Assembly (NCBI RefSeq): GCF_013409645.1
Contig: NZ_JACCBG010000001.1
Span: 2,726,001 to 2,790,000, forward strand
Source of the DNA: Nocardioides panaciterrulae
GTDB taxonomy: Bacteria > Actinomycetota > Actinomycetes > Propionibacteriales > Nocardioidaceae
Direction of reading: 5' to 3'
Length of the DNA: 64,000 bases
Made by a program: the position numbers and the translations under genes. The notes below the pieces were generated by a model. It ran no database searches and was not told the origin of the DNA. It worked only from the letters and a program-made list of their open reading frames with translations. Shown piece after piece: positions 29,101-39,694 of the stretch. Within the stretch, counting starts at the first letter, position 1. Every line of letters begins with the position of its first letter.

Positions 29101-30206
29101 GCCGCCACCTCCTGCGGGAGCGCCGGCGTCGGGAGGTACGGCGTGGCCGGGGGCGGGGCGCACAGGCCGCCGGCCAGCGCGAGCACCGCGGCGGCCAGCG
29201 TCCACGCGCTGACCCGCGGGACACCGTCGAGGGCCGGGTAGGCCAGCGCCAGCTGGTGGCCGGCGACCCACCAGCCGAGCGCGCCGGCGACCACGCCGGA
29301 GCCCGCGACCGCGAGCTCGGGCCACCGCCAGTGGTCCGGCCGGTAGCGGGTGCGCTCCACCCGGCGGCCGGCGGTGAGCAGGCCGGCAACCGCAGCCCCG
29401 GTCCCCCCCGCGAGCATCGGCAGCGCCAGGTAGCGGGGGGCGGTCCGGTCCAGCACCGCGTAGACGCCGACGCAGGTGCCGACCAGGCCGACGAGCATCA
29501 AGGTCCCGGTGAGCCGGCGCCGACCCCGGGTCAGGTGTCCGGAACGACCGTAGCCGCGGGCGTCCATGCCGGCCGCGAGGGCCAGCGAGCGCTCGAGCGC
29601 GTCCTCGAGCACCGGCACCAGGAACCGTCGGAGTCGGCCGACCCGCCGGGTGTCACCGGCGCGCAGGCTCTGCGCGGCCCGCACCCGGCGGGCGCTGTCG
29701 GCGAACTGCGGCAGCACCGAGACCGCCACAACCAAGGCGGTGCCGATCTCGTAGAGCGCCGGCGGCACCGACCGCAGCAGCCGCTTGGGGTTGGCCAGCG
29801 CGTTCGCGGCCCCCACGCAGACCACGATCGTGGCCAGCCGCAGGCCGTCGTAGAGCCCGGCCAGCAGCGACTCGCGGGTCACCGGGCCGAGCAGCGTGAC
29901 GCCGGCGACCCAGCCGGGCAGCGGCACCGCCGGCAGGTCGAGCAGCACGTGCCCGCCGTACCCGCCCCCGAACAGCAGCCGGAACGCCACCCGCACCGCC
30001 ACGACCAGGGCCGCCATGGCGACGTAGAGCCGGAACGAGCGCGCCCACGGCTGCCCGGACCGGCGGGCGACGACCACGACCACGGTGACGGCCACGACCA
30101 GCAGCACCGCGAACGGGTTGGTCGTCAGCGAGGCGGCCGTGGCGAGGCCGATCGCCCACAGCCACCAGGCCACCGGGTGCAGGTCGCGGGGCAGCCGGGC
30201 GTTCAC
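29097..30206 (-). CDS. ECF transporter transmembrane component EcfT
   Basis: A 369-residue CbiQ/EcfT-type membrane scaffold. It has hydrophobic segments through residues 15-110, then a cytoplasmic helical part carrying the two arginine-containing coupling motifs that bind the ATPases: SARRVRAAQSLRAGD and AAGMDARGYGRSG. About four further hydrophobic segments follow, more than the usual EcfT. The GTG start at 30206 overlaps the stop of the DUF4430-like gene. It is the third gene of the riboswitch operon. Confidence 0.9.
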   Translation of the reverse strand: MNARLPRDLHPVAWWLWAIGLATAASLTTNPFAVLLVVAVTVVVVVARRSGQPWARSFRLYVAMAALVVAVRVAFRLLFGGGYGGHVLLDLPAVPLPGWVAGVTLLGPVTRESLLAGLYDGLRLATIVVCVGAANALANPKRLLRSVPPALYEIGTALVVAVSVLPQFADSARRVRAAQSLRAGDTRRVGRLRRFLVPVLEDALERSLALAAGMDARGYGRSGHLTRGRRRLTGTLMLVGLVGTCVGVYAVLDRTAPRYLALPMLAGGTGAAVAGLLTAGRRVERTRYRPDHWRWPELAVAGSGVVAGALGWWVAGHQLALAYPALDGVPRVSAWTLAAAVLALAGGLCAPPPATPYLPTPALPQEVAA

Positions 30207-30889
30207 GAGCCGCCTCCGGCTCGACGACGGCGGGCGGCGGCGGTGCCGGCCGCGCCGACCAGCAGGACGCCGACCGCGACCGGCGTCACCCAGACCGGCA
30301 GCCCTCCGGGGGCACGGGTGTGGCCCGCCTGCCCTGCCTGCCCCGCCTGTCCTGCTCGGGCTGCCTGCGTCGGCGCGGGCGTCGGCCCGCTCCCCCGGCC
30401 CGCGACCGGAGGCACCGCGGGGCGGAGCTCGGCCGCACCCCGCTGCCAGACCAGGCCGACGAAGCCGCCGTCGGGCACCTCCAGCGCGGAGGCCATCACG
30501 GTGGAATAGGTCCACTCGCCCGACGAGCCGTCGGACCACCACAGCGACCAGTAGGCGTCGGACGGCGGCGTGTTCACGCACGGGTCGTCGGCGGGCAGCC
30601 CGTCGACGCGGCACACGAACCCGGGCTGGCGCTGCACGTCGGTGAGCGCCAGCCCCGCGTCCGCGAGCACGGCGGCGGCATCGGAGCCGCCCCCGCCGGG
30701 GACGCAGGCACGCACGTCGTCGTGAGGCAGCCGGTGGAAGTCCACGACCACCGTGACCCCGTGGCCGGGCCGGCAGCCGTCGGCGGCCAGCGCGGGAGCG
30801 ACCACGGGGGCGAGCGCGGGCAGCACTCCGGCCGCCGCCGCCAGCAGGGTGGCGGCGGCGAGGCGCGCGAGGCGGCCGCAGGAGGTCAC
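30203..30889 (-). CDS. Secreted DUF4430-like protein (transcobalamin C-domain type), membrane-anchored
   Basis: A 228-residue exported protein. It has a signal peptide (residues 1-36, ending PALA), a small beta-rich domain (about 37-150), a Pro/Ala/Gly linker with GQAGQAGQAG repeats and a C-terminal membrane helix (PVWVTPVAVGVLLVGAAGTAA) with an Arg-rich end. The segment YWSLWWSDGSSGEWTYS followed by VPDGGFVGLVW matches the pattern of DUF4430, the domain related to the C-terminal beta domain of transcobalamin and intrinsic factor. It follows the alpha-barrel gene with a 1-nt gap and overlaps ecfT. I infer corrinoid capture at the cell surface. Confidence 0.7.
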   Translation of the reverse strand: MTSCGRLARLAAATLLAAAAGVLPALAPVVAPALAADGCRPGHGVTVVVDFHRLPHDDVRACVPGGGGSDAAAVLADAGLALTDVQRQPGFVCRVDGLPADDPCVNTPPSDAYWSLWWSDGSSGEWTYSTVMASALEVPDGGFVGLVWQRGAAELRPAVPPVAGRGSGPTPAPTQAARAGQAGQAGQAGHTRAPGGLPVWVTPVAVGVLLVGAAGTAAARRRRAGGGS

Positions 30890-30890
30890 G

Positions 30891-32039
30891 TCAGCAGCTG
30901 GCCTTCGCGGCGGCGCCGGCCGGCAGCCACTGCAGGGCAGGCACGGCCTGTGCGCTCGCCCGGCGGAACTGGTCCTGGGTCTTGGGCGTGATGCCCTTCG
31001 AGGCCGCGGCGGACAGCGCGGCGTCGTCGTACGCCACCGCGCCGACGTCGGCCTTCGCGGTGCCCGGGCAGTCGCGCAGCTGTCGGCCGGCGAGCCAGGT
31101 CGCCGCCTGCTCGGCCGCGTCGGTCTCGCCGAGGTCGCCGAGGACCCAGCCGGCCAGTCCGGTGCTGTTGCTGTTCGGGTCCTGGCCGACCGGCGCGCCG
31201 CCGAAGGACCCGTCGGCCGCCTGGACCCGCTCCAGCCAGGAGACGGCTCTCTGCACGGCCGCGGCCGCCTTCGGGTCGTCGGAGCCGTGGAGCGCGCGCA
31301 CGGCGAACGCGGTCGCGTCCACGTCCGGGCTGCTCTTGGGGTCGGCGGCGCAGCCCTGGTCCTTGGCCTCCGGAGCCGGGAGGTCCAGCCGGAACCAGCC
31401 GTCGGGGCACTGCTGCTGCAGGAGGTACGTCGTCGCGTCGCCGGCCGCGTCGCTGTGCGCCCCGTCCAACGCCAGCACGGCGTACGCCTGGGCGATCGTG
31501 TTCGCGTAGTCCGCGGCGCCCTTCTGCTTCGGGTCGAGCTGGTCCTCGACCCGGCCGGTCGCGGCGCCCGACCCGGCGACCGTGCCCTCCAGCCGACTCA
31601 CCAGGTCGAGCCCGCCGACGTCGGTGGGATCCTCGTCCATCGCCTCGGCCAGGACCGCTGCCTTGGCGGTGCTGCCGGCCGAGGTCAGGGTCCCGTAGCC
31701 CGGGGCGACGTAGGCCTTGATGTTCGACGCGAGGTGGTCGCCGACCTGCCGGACCGTGTCGTCCTGCTGACCGACCGCCTGCAGCGCGAGCGCCACGTCG
31801 ACCGAGAGCCCCTGGTCGTCGACGTCGTACTGGTCGTTGTGCACGATTCCGTGCGGCGCCTGGGCCGCGAGCCAGGCGGCGCCGGAGGCGACCGCGGCGG
31901 TGTCGTGGGCGGGCCGGTCGGCCGGTTGCTGGCCCGGGTCCGGGTCCGACGACCCGCAGGCCGACAGGAGCAGGGCGAGCGCTCCGATCCCGGTTAGGGA
32001 TGCGGTGCGCCGGAACGGGGACTGGTGGCGGTGCGACAT
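30891..32039 (-). CDS. Transcobalamin N-domain-like alpha/alpha-barrel lipoprotein
   Basis: A 382-residue exported protein. The signal ends LALLLSAC, so it is a lipoprotein. The body is a set of helical repeats of the prenyltransferase/squalene-oxidase type, seen in AAWLAAQAP, SVDVALALQAVG, YANTIAQAYAVLAL, DVDATAFAVRALHG and STGLAGWVLGDLG. This alpha6/alpha6-barrel fold is also that of the N-terminal domain of transcobalamin and intrinsic factor. The catalytic Asp-rich motifs of cyclases are not seen. It is first in the operon, directly under a cobalamin riboswitch, which supports corrinoid binding. ATG 32039 has AAGGA 5 nt upstream, inside a predicted sequestering hairpin. Confidence 0.75.
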   Translation of the reverse strand: MSHRHQSPFRRTASLTGIGALALLLSACGSSDPDPGQQPADRPAHDTAAVASGAAWLAAQAPHGIVHNDQYDVDDQGLSVDVALALQAVGQQDDTVRQVGDHLASNIKAYVAPGYGTLTSAGSTAKAAVLAEAMDEDPTDVGGLDLVSRLEGTVAGSGAATGRVEDQLDPKQKGAADYANTIAQAYAVLALDGAHSDAAGDATTYLLQQQCPDGWFRLDLPAPEAKDQGCAADPKSSPDVDATAFAVRALHGSDDPKAAAAVQRAVSWLERVQAADGSFGGAPVGQDPNSNSTGLAGWVLGDLGETDAAEQAATWLAGRQLRDCPGTAKADVGAVAYDDAALSAAASKGITPKTQDQFRRASAQAVPALQWLPAGAAAKASC

Positions 32040-32044
32040 GGGGT

Positions 32045-32069
32045 TCCTTCCCGCTGCACAACGGGAGGA
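32045..32069 (-). promoter_or_regulatory. Shine-Dalgarno-sequestering hairpin of the cobalamin riboswitch
   Basis: On the minus strand TCCTCCCGTTG can pair with CAGCGGGAAGGA (one bulged A). The 3' arm contains the AAGGA ribosome site 5 nt before the ATG of the lipoprotein gene. Such a hairpin is the usual expression platform for translational control by cobalamin riboswitches. Confidence 0.65.
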
Positions 32070-32104
32070 CCGAAGGCTGCTGCCCGCGGACACCACCCGC
32101 TGCT

Positions 32105-32255
32105 TTCCTCGACAGCGTGTAGTCAGGACGCGTCGCAGCAGGTGCTCCGGCTCGCAGCCCCGGATGCTCCGGGGCGGCCTACGGTTGCGGGTCAGCGCCG
32201 GACTCGGACCGGCTTCCCCTGCTACGGGCGTGATGATTGGTGGCCGCAGCCTACC
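32105..32255 (-). ncRNA. Cobalamin (B12) riboswitch
   Basis: The minus strand carries the conserved core of the cobalamin riboswitch: GGGGAAGCCGG, then GAGTCCGGCGCTGACCCGC and AACCGT (32181-32219). A B12-box-like GAGCCGGAGCACCTGC follows (about 32134-32154). An upstream stem GCTGCGG/CCGTAGC fits P2. Boundaries are approximate. It heads the transcobalamin-like/ECF operon, and a downstream hairpin covers the ribosome site. Bound adenosyl- or methylcobalamin is expected to switch the uptake operon off. Confidence 0.88.
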
Positions 32256-32298
32256 AACGATCCGAGGCCCGCCTCTCGTGCCGTCCGTCACCACCCAG

Positions 32299-32562
32299 TA
32301 CGCCGAGTCGGCGCAGCTTGACACCCCCAGTACGCCGAGTCGGCGCAGCTTGACGCCCCCAGCACACCGAGTCGGCGCAGCTTGACAGCCAATCCGTCAA
32401 CGAGCGCCGACTCGGCGTACCCCTGGGCGTCAACGAGCGCCGACTCGGCGTACCCCTGGGCGTCAACGAGCGCCGACTCGGCGTTCCCCTGGGCGTCAAC
32501 GAGCGCCGACTCGGCGTGCCCCTCGCCCAGCCCTGGGTGTCAACGAGCGCCGACTCGGCGTG
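32299..32562. repeat. Array C: 3 rightward and 5 leftward palindrome-TTGAC repeat units
   Basis: Rightward units start at 32299, 32331 and 32363 (32-bp steps). Leftward units start at 32396, 32429, 32462, 32495 (33-bp steps) and 32539 (44-bp step, with an 11-bp insert). The core CGCCGASTCGGCG, a 4-nt spacer and TTGAC are the same as in array A 25 kb away, but the linkers differ. It fills the space between the riboswitch and the gatB stop (32608). Confidence 0.9.
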
Positions 32563-32607
32563 CCCCTCGGGGGTCGGGCGGGGGCAGGGTCTGGGTCAGG
32601 GTCAGGG

Positions 32608-34116
32608 TCAGGAGAGCTTCTCGAGGATCAGCTCGCGCACCCGTCCGGCGTCGGCCTGGCCGCGCATCTCCTTCATCACCGCACCGATCAGCGCACCGGC
32701 CGCGGCGACCTTGCCGTCGCGGATCTTGTCGGCGACGTCTGGGTTGGCCGCGATCGCGTTGTCCACGGCCGCCCCGAGGGCGCCGTCGTCGGACACGATC
32801 GCCAGACCGCGCGCCTCCACGACCTCGTCGGGGGTGCCCTCGCCGGCCAGCAGGCCGTCGAAGACCTGCCGGGCCAGCTTGTCGTTGATCTTCCCCTCGT
32901 CGACCAGCGTCTGGACGCGGGCCACCTCCAGCGGGGTCACCGACAGCGCCGAGACCTCGACGCCCTGCTCGTTGGCGCGGCGGGCGAGCTCGCCGAGCCA
33001 CCACTTCCGGGCGGCCTGCGGGGAGATCCCGGCGGCGATGGTCTGCTCGATCGAGCTGAGCGCCCCGGCACCCACGGTGTCGCGCATCTCGAGGTCGGAG
33101 AAGCCCCACTCGGCCTGCAGGCGGGCCCGGCGGGCGGTCGGGTTCTCCGGGAGGGTGCCGCGCAGCTGCTGGACCCACTCCCGCGACGGGGCGACCGGCA
33201 CCAGGTCCGGCTCCGGGAAGTAGCGGTAGTCCTCGGCGTCGGACTTCTCCCGCCCGCTCGTGGTGATGCCGGTGTCCTCGTGCCAGTGCCGGGTCTCCTG
33301 GAGGATCGTGCGACCCTCCTCGAGCACCGCCGCGTGCCGCGACATCTCGTAGCGCACCGCGCGCTCGACCGAGCGCAGCGAGTTGACGTTCTTGGTCTCG
33401 GTGCGGGTGCCGAGCGTGCCCGATCCCTTGGGCGCGAGGGAGAGGTTCACGTCGGCGCGGATCGACCCCTGGTCCATCCGCGCGTCGGAGACGCCGAGGG
33501 CCACGATCAGGTCGCGCAGCTGGGCGACGTACGCCCGGGCGACGTCGGGGGCCCTCTCCCCGGCGCCGCGGATCGGCTTGGTGACGATCTCGATCAGCGG
33601 GATGCCGGCGCGGTTGTAGTCGACCAGCGAGTAGTCGGCGCCGTGGATGCGCCCGGAGGTGCCGACGTGCAGCGACTTGCCGGTGTCCTCCTCCATGTGG
33701 GCGCGCTCGATCTCGACCCGGAACGTCTCCCCCTCGCCCGCCTCGTTGGGCACGGTGACGTCCATGAACCCGTCGAAGGCGATCGGCTCGTCGTACTGCG
33801 AGGTCTGGAAGTTCTTCGGCATGTCGGGGTAGAAGTAGTTCTTCCGGGCGAACCGGCACCACTCCGCGATGTCGCAGTTCAGCGCCAGCCCGATCCGGAT
33901 CGCCGACTCCACCGCCTTGACGTTGACCACCGGCATCGCGCCGGGCAGGCCGAGGCAGGTCGGGCAGACCTGGGTGTTCGGCTCGGCGCCGAACTCGGTG
34001 GGGCAGCCGCAGAACATCTTCGAGGCGGTGTTCAGCTCGACGTGGACCTCCAGGCCCAGCGCCGGGTCGAACTTCTCCAGCACCTGCTCGAACGGCACCA
34101 GGACGTCGGCGGTCAT
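32608..34116 (-). CDS. gatB: Aspartyl/glutamyl-tRNA(Asn/Gln) amidotransferase subunit B
   Basis: The tRNA-binding and kinase-like subunit of the GatCAB complex, 502 residues. GatCAB converts misacylated Glu-tRNA(Gln) or Asp-tRNA(Asn) to the amide form. The family signature [20 protein letters not shown] lies near the N-terminus with zinc-type cysteines repeated in [36 protein letters not shown] and the C-terminal YqeY-like domain ([25 protein letters not shown]) complete the protein. The ATG overlaps the gatA stop as ATGA. Confidence 0.97.
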   Translation of the reverse strand: MTADVLVPFEQVLEKFDPALGLEVHVELNTASKMFCGCPTEFGAEPNTQVCPTCLGLPGAMPVVNVKAVESAIRIGLALNCDIAEWCRFARKNYFYPDMPKNFQTSQYDEPIAFDGFMDVTVPNEAGEGETFRVEIERAHMEEDTGKSLHVGTSGRIHGADYSLVDYNRAGIPLIEIVTKPIRGAGERAPDVARAYVAQLRDLIVALGVSDARMDQGSIRADVNLSLAPKGSGTLGTRTETKNVNSLRSVERAVRYEMSRHAAVLEEGRTILQETRHWHEDTGITTSGREKSDAEDYRYFPEPDLVPVAPSREWVQQLRGTLPENPTARRARLQAEWGFSDLEMRDTVGAGALSSIEQTIAAGISPQAARKWWLGELARRANEQGVEVSALSVTPLEVARVQTLVDEGKINDKLARQVFDGLLAGEGTPDEVVEARGLAIVSDDGALGAAVDNAIAANPDVADKIRDGKVAAAGALIGAVMKEMRGQADAGRVRELILEKLS

Positions 34117-35657
34117 CGGACAGCTCCGTTCGTGGCGAGGGCCGGGGCGCGGTCGAGCAGCGGGCCACCCCACTTGTCGACCAGGGCCGCCTCGAGGGCG
34201 GCGCCGACGCGGTAGAGGCGGTCGTCGGCCAGGGCGGGGGCGAGCACCTGCACGCCGGCAGGCAGTCCGTCCTCGTCGGCGAGGCCGCTGGGCACCGAGA
34301 TGCCCGGCACGCCGGCCAGGTTGGCGGGGATGGTCGCGAGGTCGTTGAGGTACATCGCGATCGGGTCGTCGAGCTTCTCGCCCAGCTTGAACGCCGTGGT
34401 GGGGGCGGTCGGCGAGACCAGCACGTCGGCCTTCTCGAAGGCGGCCGCGAAGTCGCGGCTGATCAGGGTCCGCACCTTCTGGGCCTGGCCGTAGTAGGCG
34501 TCGTAGTAGCCGCTGGACAGCGCGTAGGTGCCCAGGATGATCCGGCGCTTGACCTCGTCGCCGAAGCCGGCGTCCCGGCTCGCGCGCATGACCTGCTCGG
34601 CGGAGGGGTTGTCGGCGCCGTCGGGCAGCACCCGCCGGCCGTAGCGCATCGCGTCGAACTTGGCGAGGTTGCTGGAGGCCTCGGCCGGCAGGATCAGGTA
34701 GTACGCCGCCAGCGCGTGCACGAAGTGCGGGCAGCTGACCTCGACGACCTCCGCGCCGGCCTTGACCATCAGGTCGACCGACTCCTGGAAGCGGCTCAAC
34801 ACGCCGGGCTGGTAGCCCTCGCCGCCGAGCTCCCTGACCACGCCGACGCGGACCCCGGTGAGGTCGCCGGTGGCGCCGCGCCGGGCGGCGTCGACCAGCG
34901 GCGGCAGCGGCTGGTCGATGCTGGTGGAGTCCAGCGGGTCGTGGCCGCCGATCACCTCGTGCAGCAGCGCGGAGTCCAGCACGGTCCGGGTCACCGGGCC
35001 GGCCTGGTCCAGGGAGTTGGCCAGCGCCACCAAGCCGTAGCGCGAGACCCCGCCGTACGTCGGCTTGACGCCGACCGTGCCGGTGACCGCCCCGGGCTGG
35101 CGGATCGAGCCACCGGTGTCGGTGCCGATCGCCAGCGGCGCCTCGAACGCGGCGACGGCCGCGGCCGACCCGCCGCCGGAGCCGCCGGGGATCCGGTCCA
35201 GGTCCCACGGGTTGCGGGTCGGCCCGTACGCGGAGTGCTCGGTGGAGGAGCCCATCGCGAACTCGTCCATGTTGGTCTTGCCGAGGATCGGCAGCCCGGC
35301 CCGCCGCAGGCGCGCGACCACGGTGGCGTCGTACGGCGGGATCCAGCCCTCGAGGATCCGCGATCCGCACGTGGTGGGCAGCCCCTCGGTGGCCAGCACG
35401 TCCTTGACCGCGATCGGGACGCCGTCGAGCGCGGAGGCAGGTGAGCCGGCGGCACGGCGCTCGTCGGCGGCCCGGGCCTGAGCGAGCGCGCCCTCGGCGT
35501 CGACGTGGAGGAACGCGTGCACCCCGCCGGACGCGGCGGTGCCGTCGACCTCGGCGATCCGGTCGAGGTGCGCCCGGGTGATCTCGACGGAGGTGGTCTC
35601 CCCCGCCGCGAGCGCGTCGGCGAGCTCGGCGGCGGTGTGCCGCGTCAGCCCGCTCAC
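34113..35657 (-). CDS. gatA: Aspartyl/glutamyl-tRNA(Asn/Gln) amidotransferase subunit A
   Basis: The amidase subunit of GatCAB, 514 residues; it releases ammonia from glutamine. The amidase signature is complete: catalytic Lys in [14 protein letters not shown], the Gly/Ser-rich [17 protein letters not shown] and the nucleophile region [12 protein letters not shown]. The GTG start at 35657 overlaps the gatC stop and its stop overlaps the gatB start, so the three subunits are translationally coupled. Confidence 0.97.
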   Translation of the reverse strand: MSGLTRHTAAELADALAAGETTSVEITRAHLDRIAEVDGTAASGGVHAFLHVDAEGALAQARAADERRAAGSPASALDGVPIAVKDVLATEGLPTTCGSRILEGWIPPYDATVVARLRRAGLPILGKTNMDEFAMGSSTEHSAYGPTRNPWDLDRIPGGSGGGSAAAVAAFEAPLAIGTDTGGSIRQPGAVTGTVGVKPTYGGVSRYGLVALANSLDQAGPVTRTVLDSALLHEVIGGHDPLDSTSIDQPLPPLVDAARRGATGDLTGVRVGVVRELGGEGYQPGVLSRFQESVDLMVKAGAEVVEVSCPHFVHALAAYYLILPAEASSNLAKFDAMRYGRRVLPDGADNPSAEQVMRASRDAGFGDEVKRRIILGTYALSSGYYDAYYGQAQKVRTLISRDFAAAFEKADVLVSPTAPTTAFKLGEKLDDPIAMYLNDLATIPANLAGVPGISVPSGLADEDGLPAGVQVLAPALADDRLYRVGAALEAALVDKWGGPLLDRAPALATNGAVR

Positions 35658-35953
35658 TGCTCGTCCCCGAGGATGCGCGGGACGGCGAACCGCTGCTGCT
35701 CCTGCGCGGGAGCGCCGTAGAGCGCCTGCTCGGCGGTCAGGCCGGGTCGCACCACGTCGTCGCGGAAGACGTTGGTCAGCGGCAGCGCGTGGGAGGTCGG
35801 GGGGACATCGTCGCCGGCGACCCCGCGGATCGAGGCGACCGACTCGAGGATCACCGACAGCTGCGGTGCGAGGTGGTCGAGCTCGGCCTCGGAGAGGTCG
35901 ATCCGGGCGAGGTCGGCCAGGTGCGCGACCTCGTCACGGGTGATATCGGGCAT
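35654..35953 (-). CDS. gatC: Aspartyl/glutamyl-tRNA(Asn/Gln) amidotransferase subunit C
   Basis: A 99-residue small subunit of GatCAB that stabilises GatA. It shows the family pattern [29 protein letters not shown] followed by [17 protein letters not shown]. The start MPDITRDEV (ATG 35953) matches the family; the region upstream is low-complexity. It is the first gene of gatC-gatA-gatB. About 127 bp separate it from the ligA stop upstream. Confidence 0.95.
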   Translation of the reverse strand: MPDITRDEVAHLADLARIDLSEAELDHLAPQLSVILESVASIRGVAGDDVPPTSHALPLTNVFRDDVVRPGLTAEQALYGAPAQEQQRFAVPRILGDEQ

Positions 35954-36080
35954 GGGCTCCATCCTAGGAGAGCCCGGGGCGGCCCCGGCGCGCGGCTCGG
36001 GGCCGGCCCTCACCGCCGCCACCGCCACCGCCCCGGTCAGAGCCCGGTCGGAGCCCCGTCAGAGCCTGATCGAAGCCCGG

Positions 36081-38968
<2,888 letters not shown>

Positions 38969-39010
38969 GGCCGGAATCCGGCGGGAATGTCCCAGCGACC
39001 TACGCTGTTC

Positions 39011-39037
39011 GATGAAACGAAACGGTTTCGTTTCATC
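39011..39037. promoter_or_regulatory. 27-bp perfect palindrome, probable TetR operator
   Basis: GATGAAACGAAAC and its exact reverse complement flank one central G, 27 bp upstream of the TetR gene start. A 13-bp-arm perfect palindrome at this place is the expected operator for autorepression and control of the downstream efflux gene. It stands out by its A/T content in a GC-rich region. Confidence 0.88.
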
Positions 39038-39063
39038 CCTGAAAGTCCCAGCGAGGAGCCGCC

Positions 39064-39663
39064 ATGTCCACCCACGTCGACGCCACGGGTCCCACGCGGC
39101 CCCGGGTCGAGGGTGACCGTGAGCAGCAGATCCTCGACGCCACGCTCGCCGTGCTCACCGAGGTCGGCTACGACCGGCTGACGATGGACGCGGTGGCGAG
39201 CCGGGCCAAGGCCTCCAAGGCCACCCTCTACCGCCGCTGGAACGGCAAGGAGGCGCTGGTCGTCGAGGCGCTGCTCTCGGTGCACGACGTCGCCCCGCTG
39301 CCCGACACCGGCACCCTGCGCGGCGACCTGATCGCGTCGTTCTGCGGCCTGGGCGGGCTCACGGACGCGACGTCGGTCGGCACGTTCACCGCCGTGCTCA
39401 CCGCGATCACCCACGACCCCGAGTTCGCCGACGCCTTCCGCACCCAGGTCATCGGGCCGAAGGCGCAGGCGTCCCGGACGGTCTTCGAACGCGCCCGGGA
39501 CCGCGGCGAGATCCCGGTCGACGTCGACCTCGACCTGCTCGCCCCGTCCCTGGCCGGCATCGTGCTGCACCGGATCTTCCTCCTGGGCGAGGCCCCCGAC
39601 GAGGCCCTGATCACCCGCGTGATCGACCAGATCATCCTTCCGGCCGCGACCGGCCGGCGCTGA
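39064..39663 (+). CDS. TetR-family transcriptional regulator
   Basis: A 199-residue regulator with an N-terminal TetR helix-turn-helix (residues about 20-65: ILDATLAVLTEVGYDRLTMDAVASRAKASKATLYRRW) and a C-terminal TetR ligand-binding domain (TetR_C_11-like, IVLHRIFLLGEAPDEALITRVIDQIILPA). ATG 39064 has GAGGAG 8 nt upstream. It lies under a perfect palindrome and 31 bp before the DHA2 efflux gene, so it most likely represses both itself and the pump until a toxic ligand binds. Confidence 0.93.
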   Translation: MSTHVDATGPTRPRVEGDREQQILDATLAVLTEVGYDRLTMDAVASRAKASKATLYRRWNGKEALVVEALLSVHDVAPLPDTGTLRGDLIASFCGLGGLTDATSVGTFTAVLTAITHDPEFADAFRTQVIGPKAQASRTVFERARDRGEIPVDVDLDLLAPSLAGIVLHRIFLLGEAPDEALITRVIDQIILPAATGRR

Positions 39664-39694
39664 CCTCTCACCTCCAAGCAACCGAAGGACCCCC

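Noticed and set aside
32299..32562. CRISPR array or tandem promoters (TTGACA-like -35 boxes)
   Set aside because: No unique spacers. TTGAC ends recur without any consistent -10 hexamer 17-18 bp away, and in both directions, so promoters are not supported.
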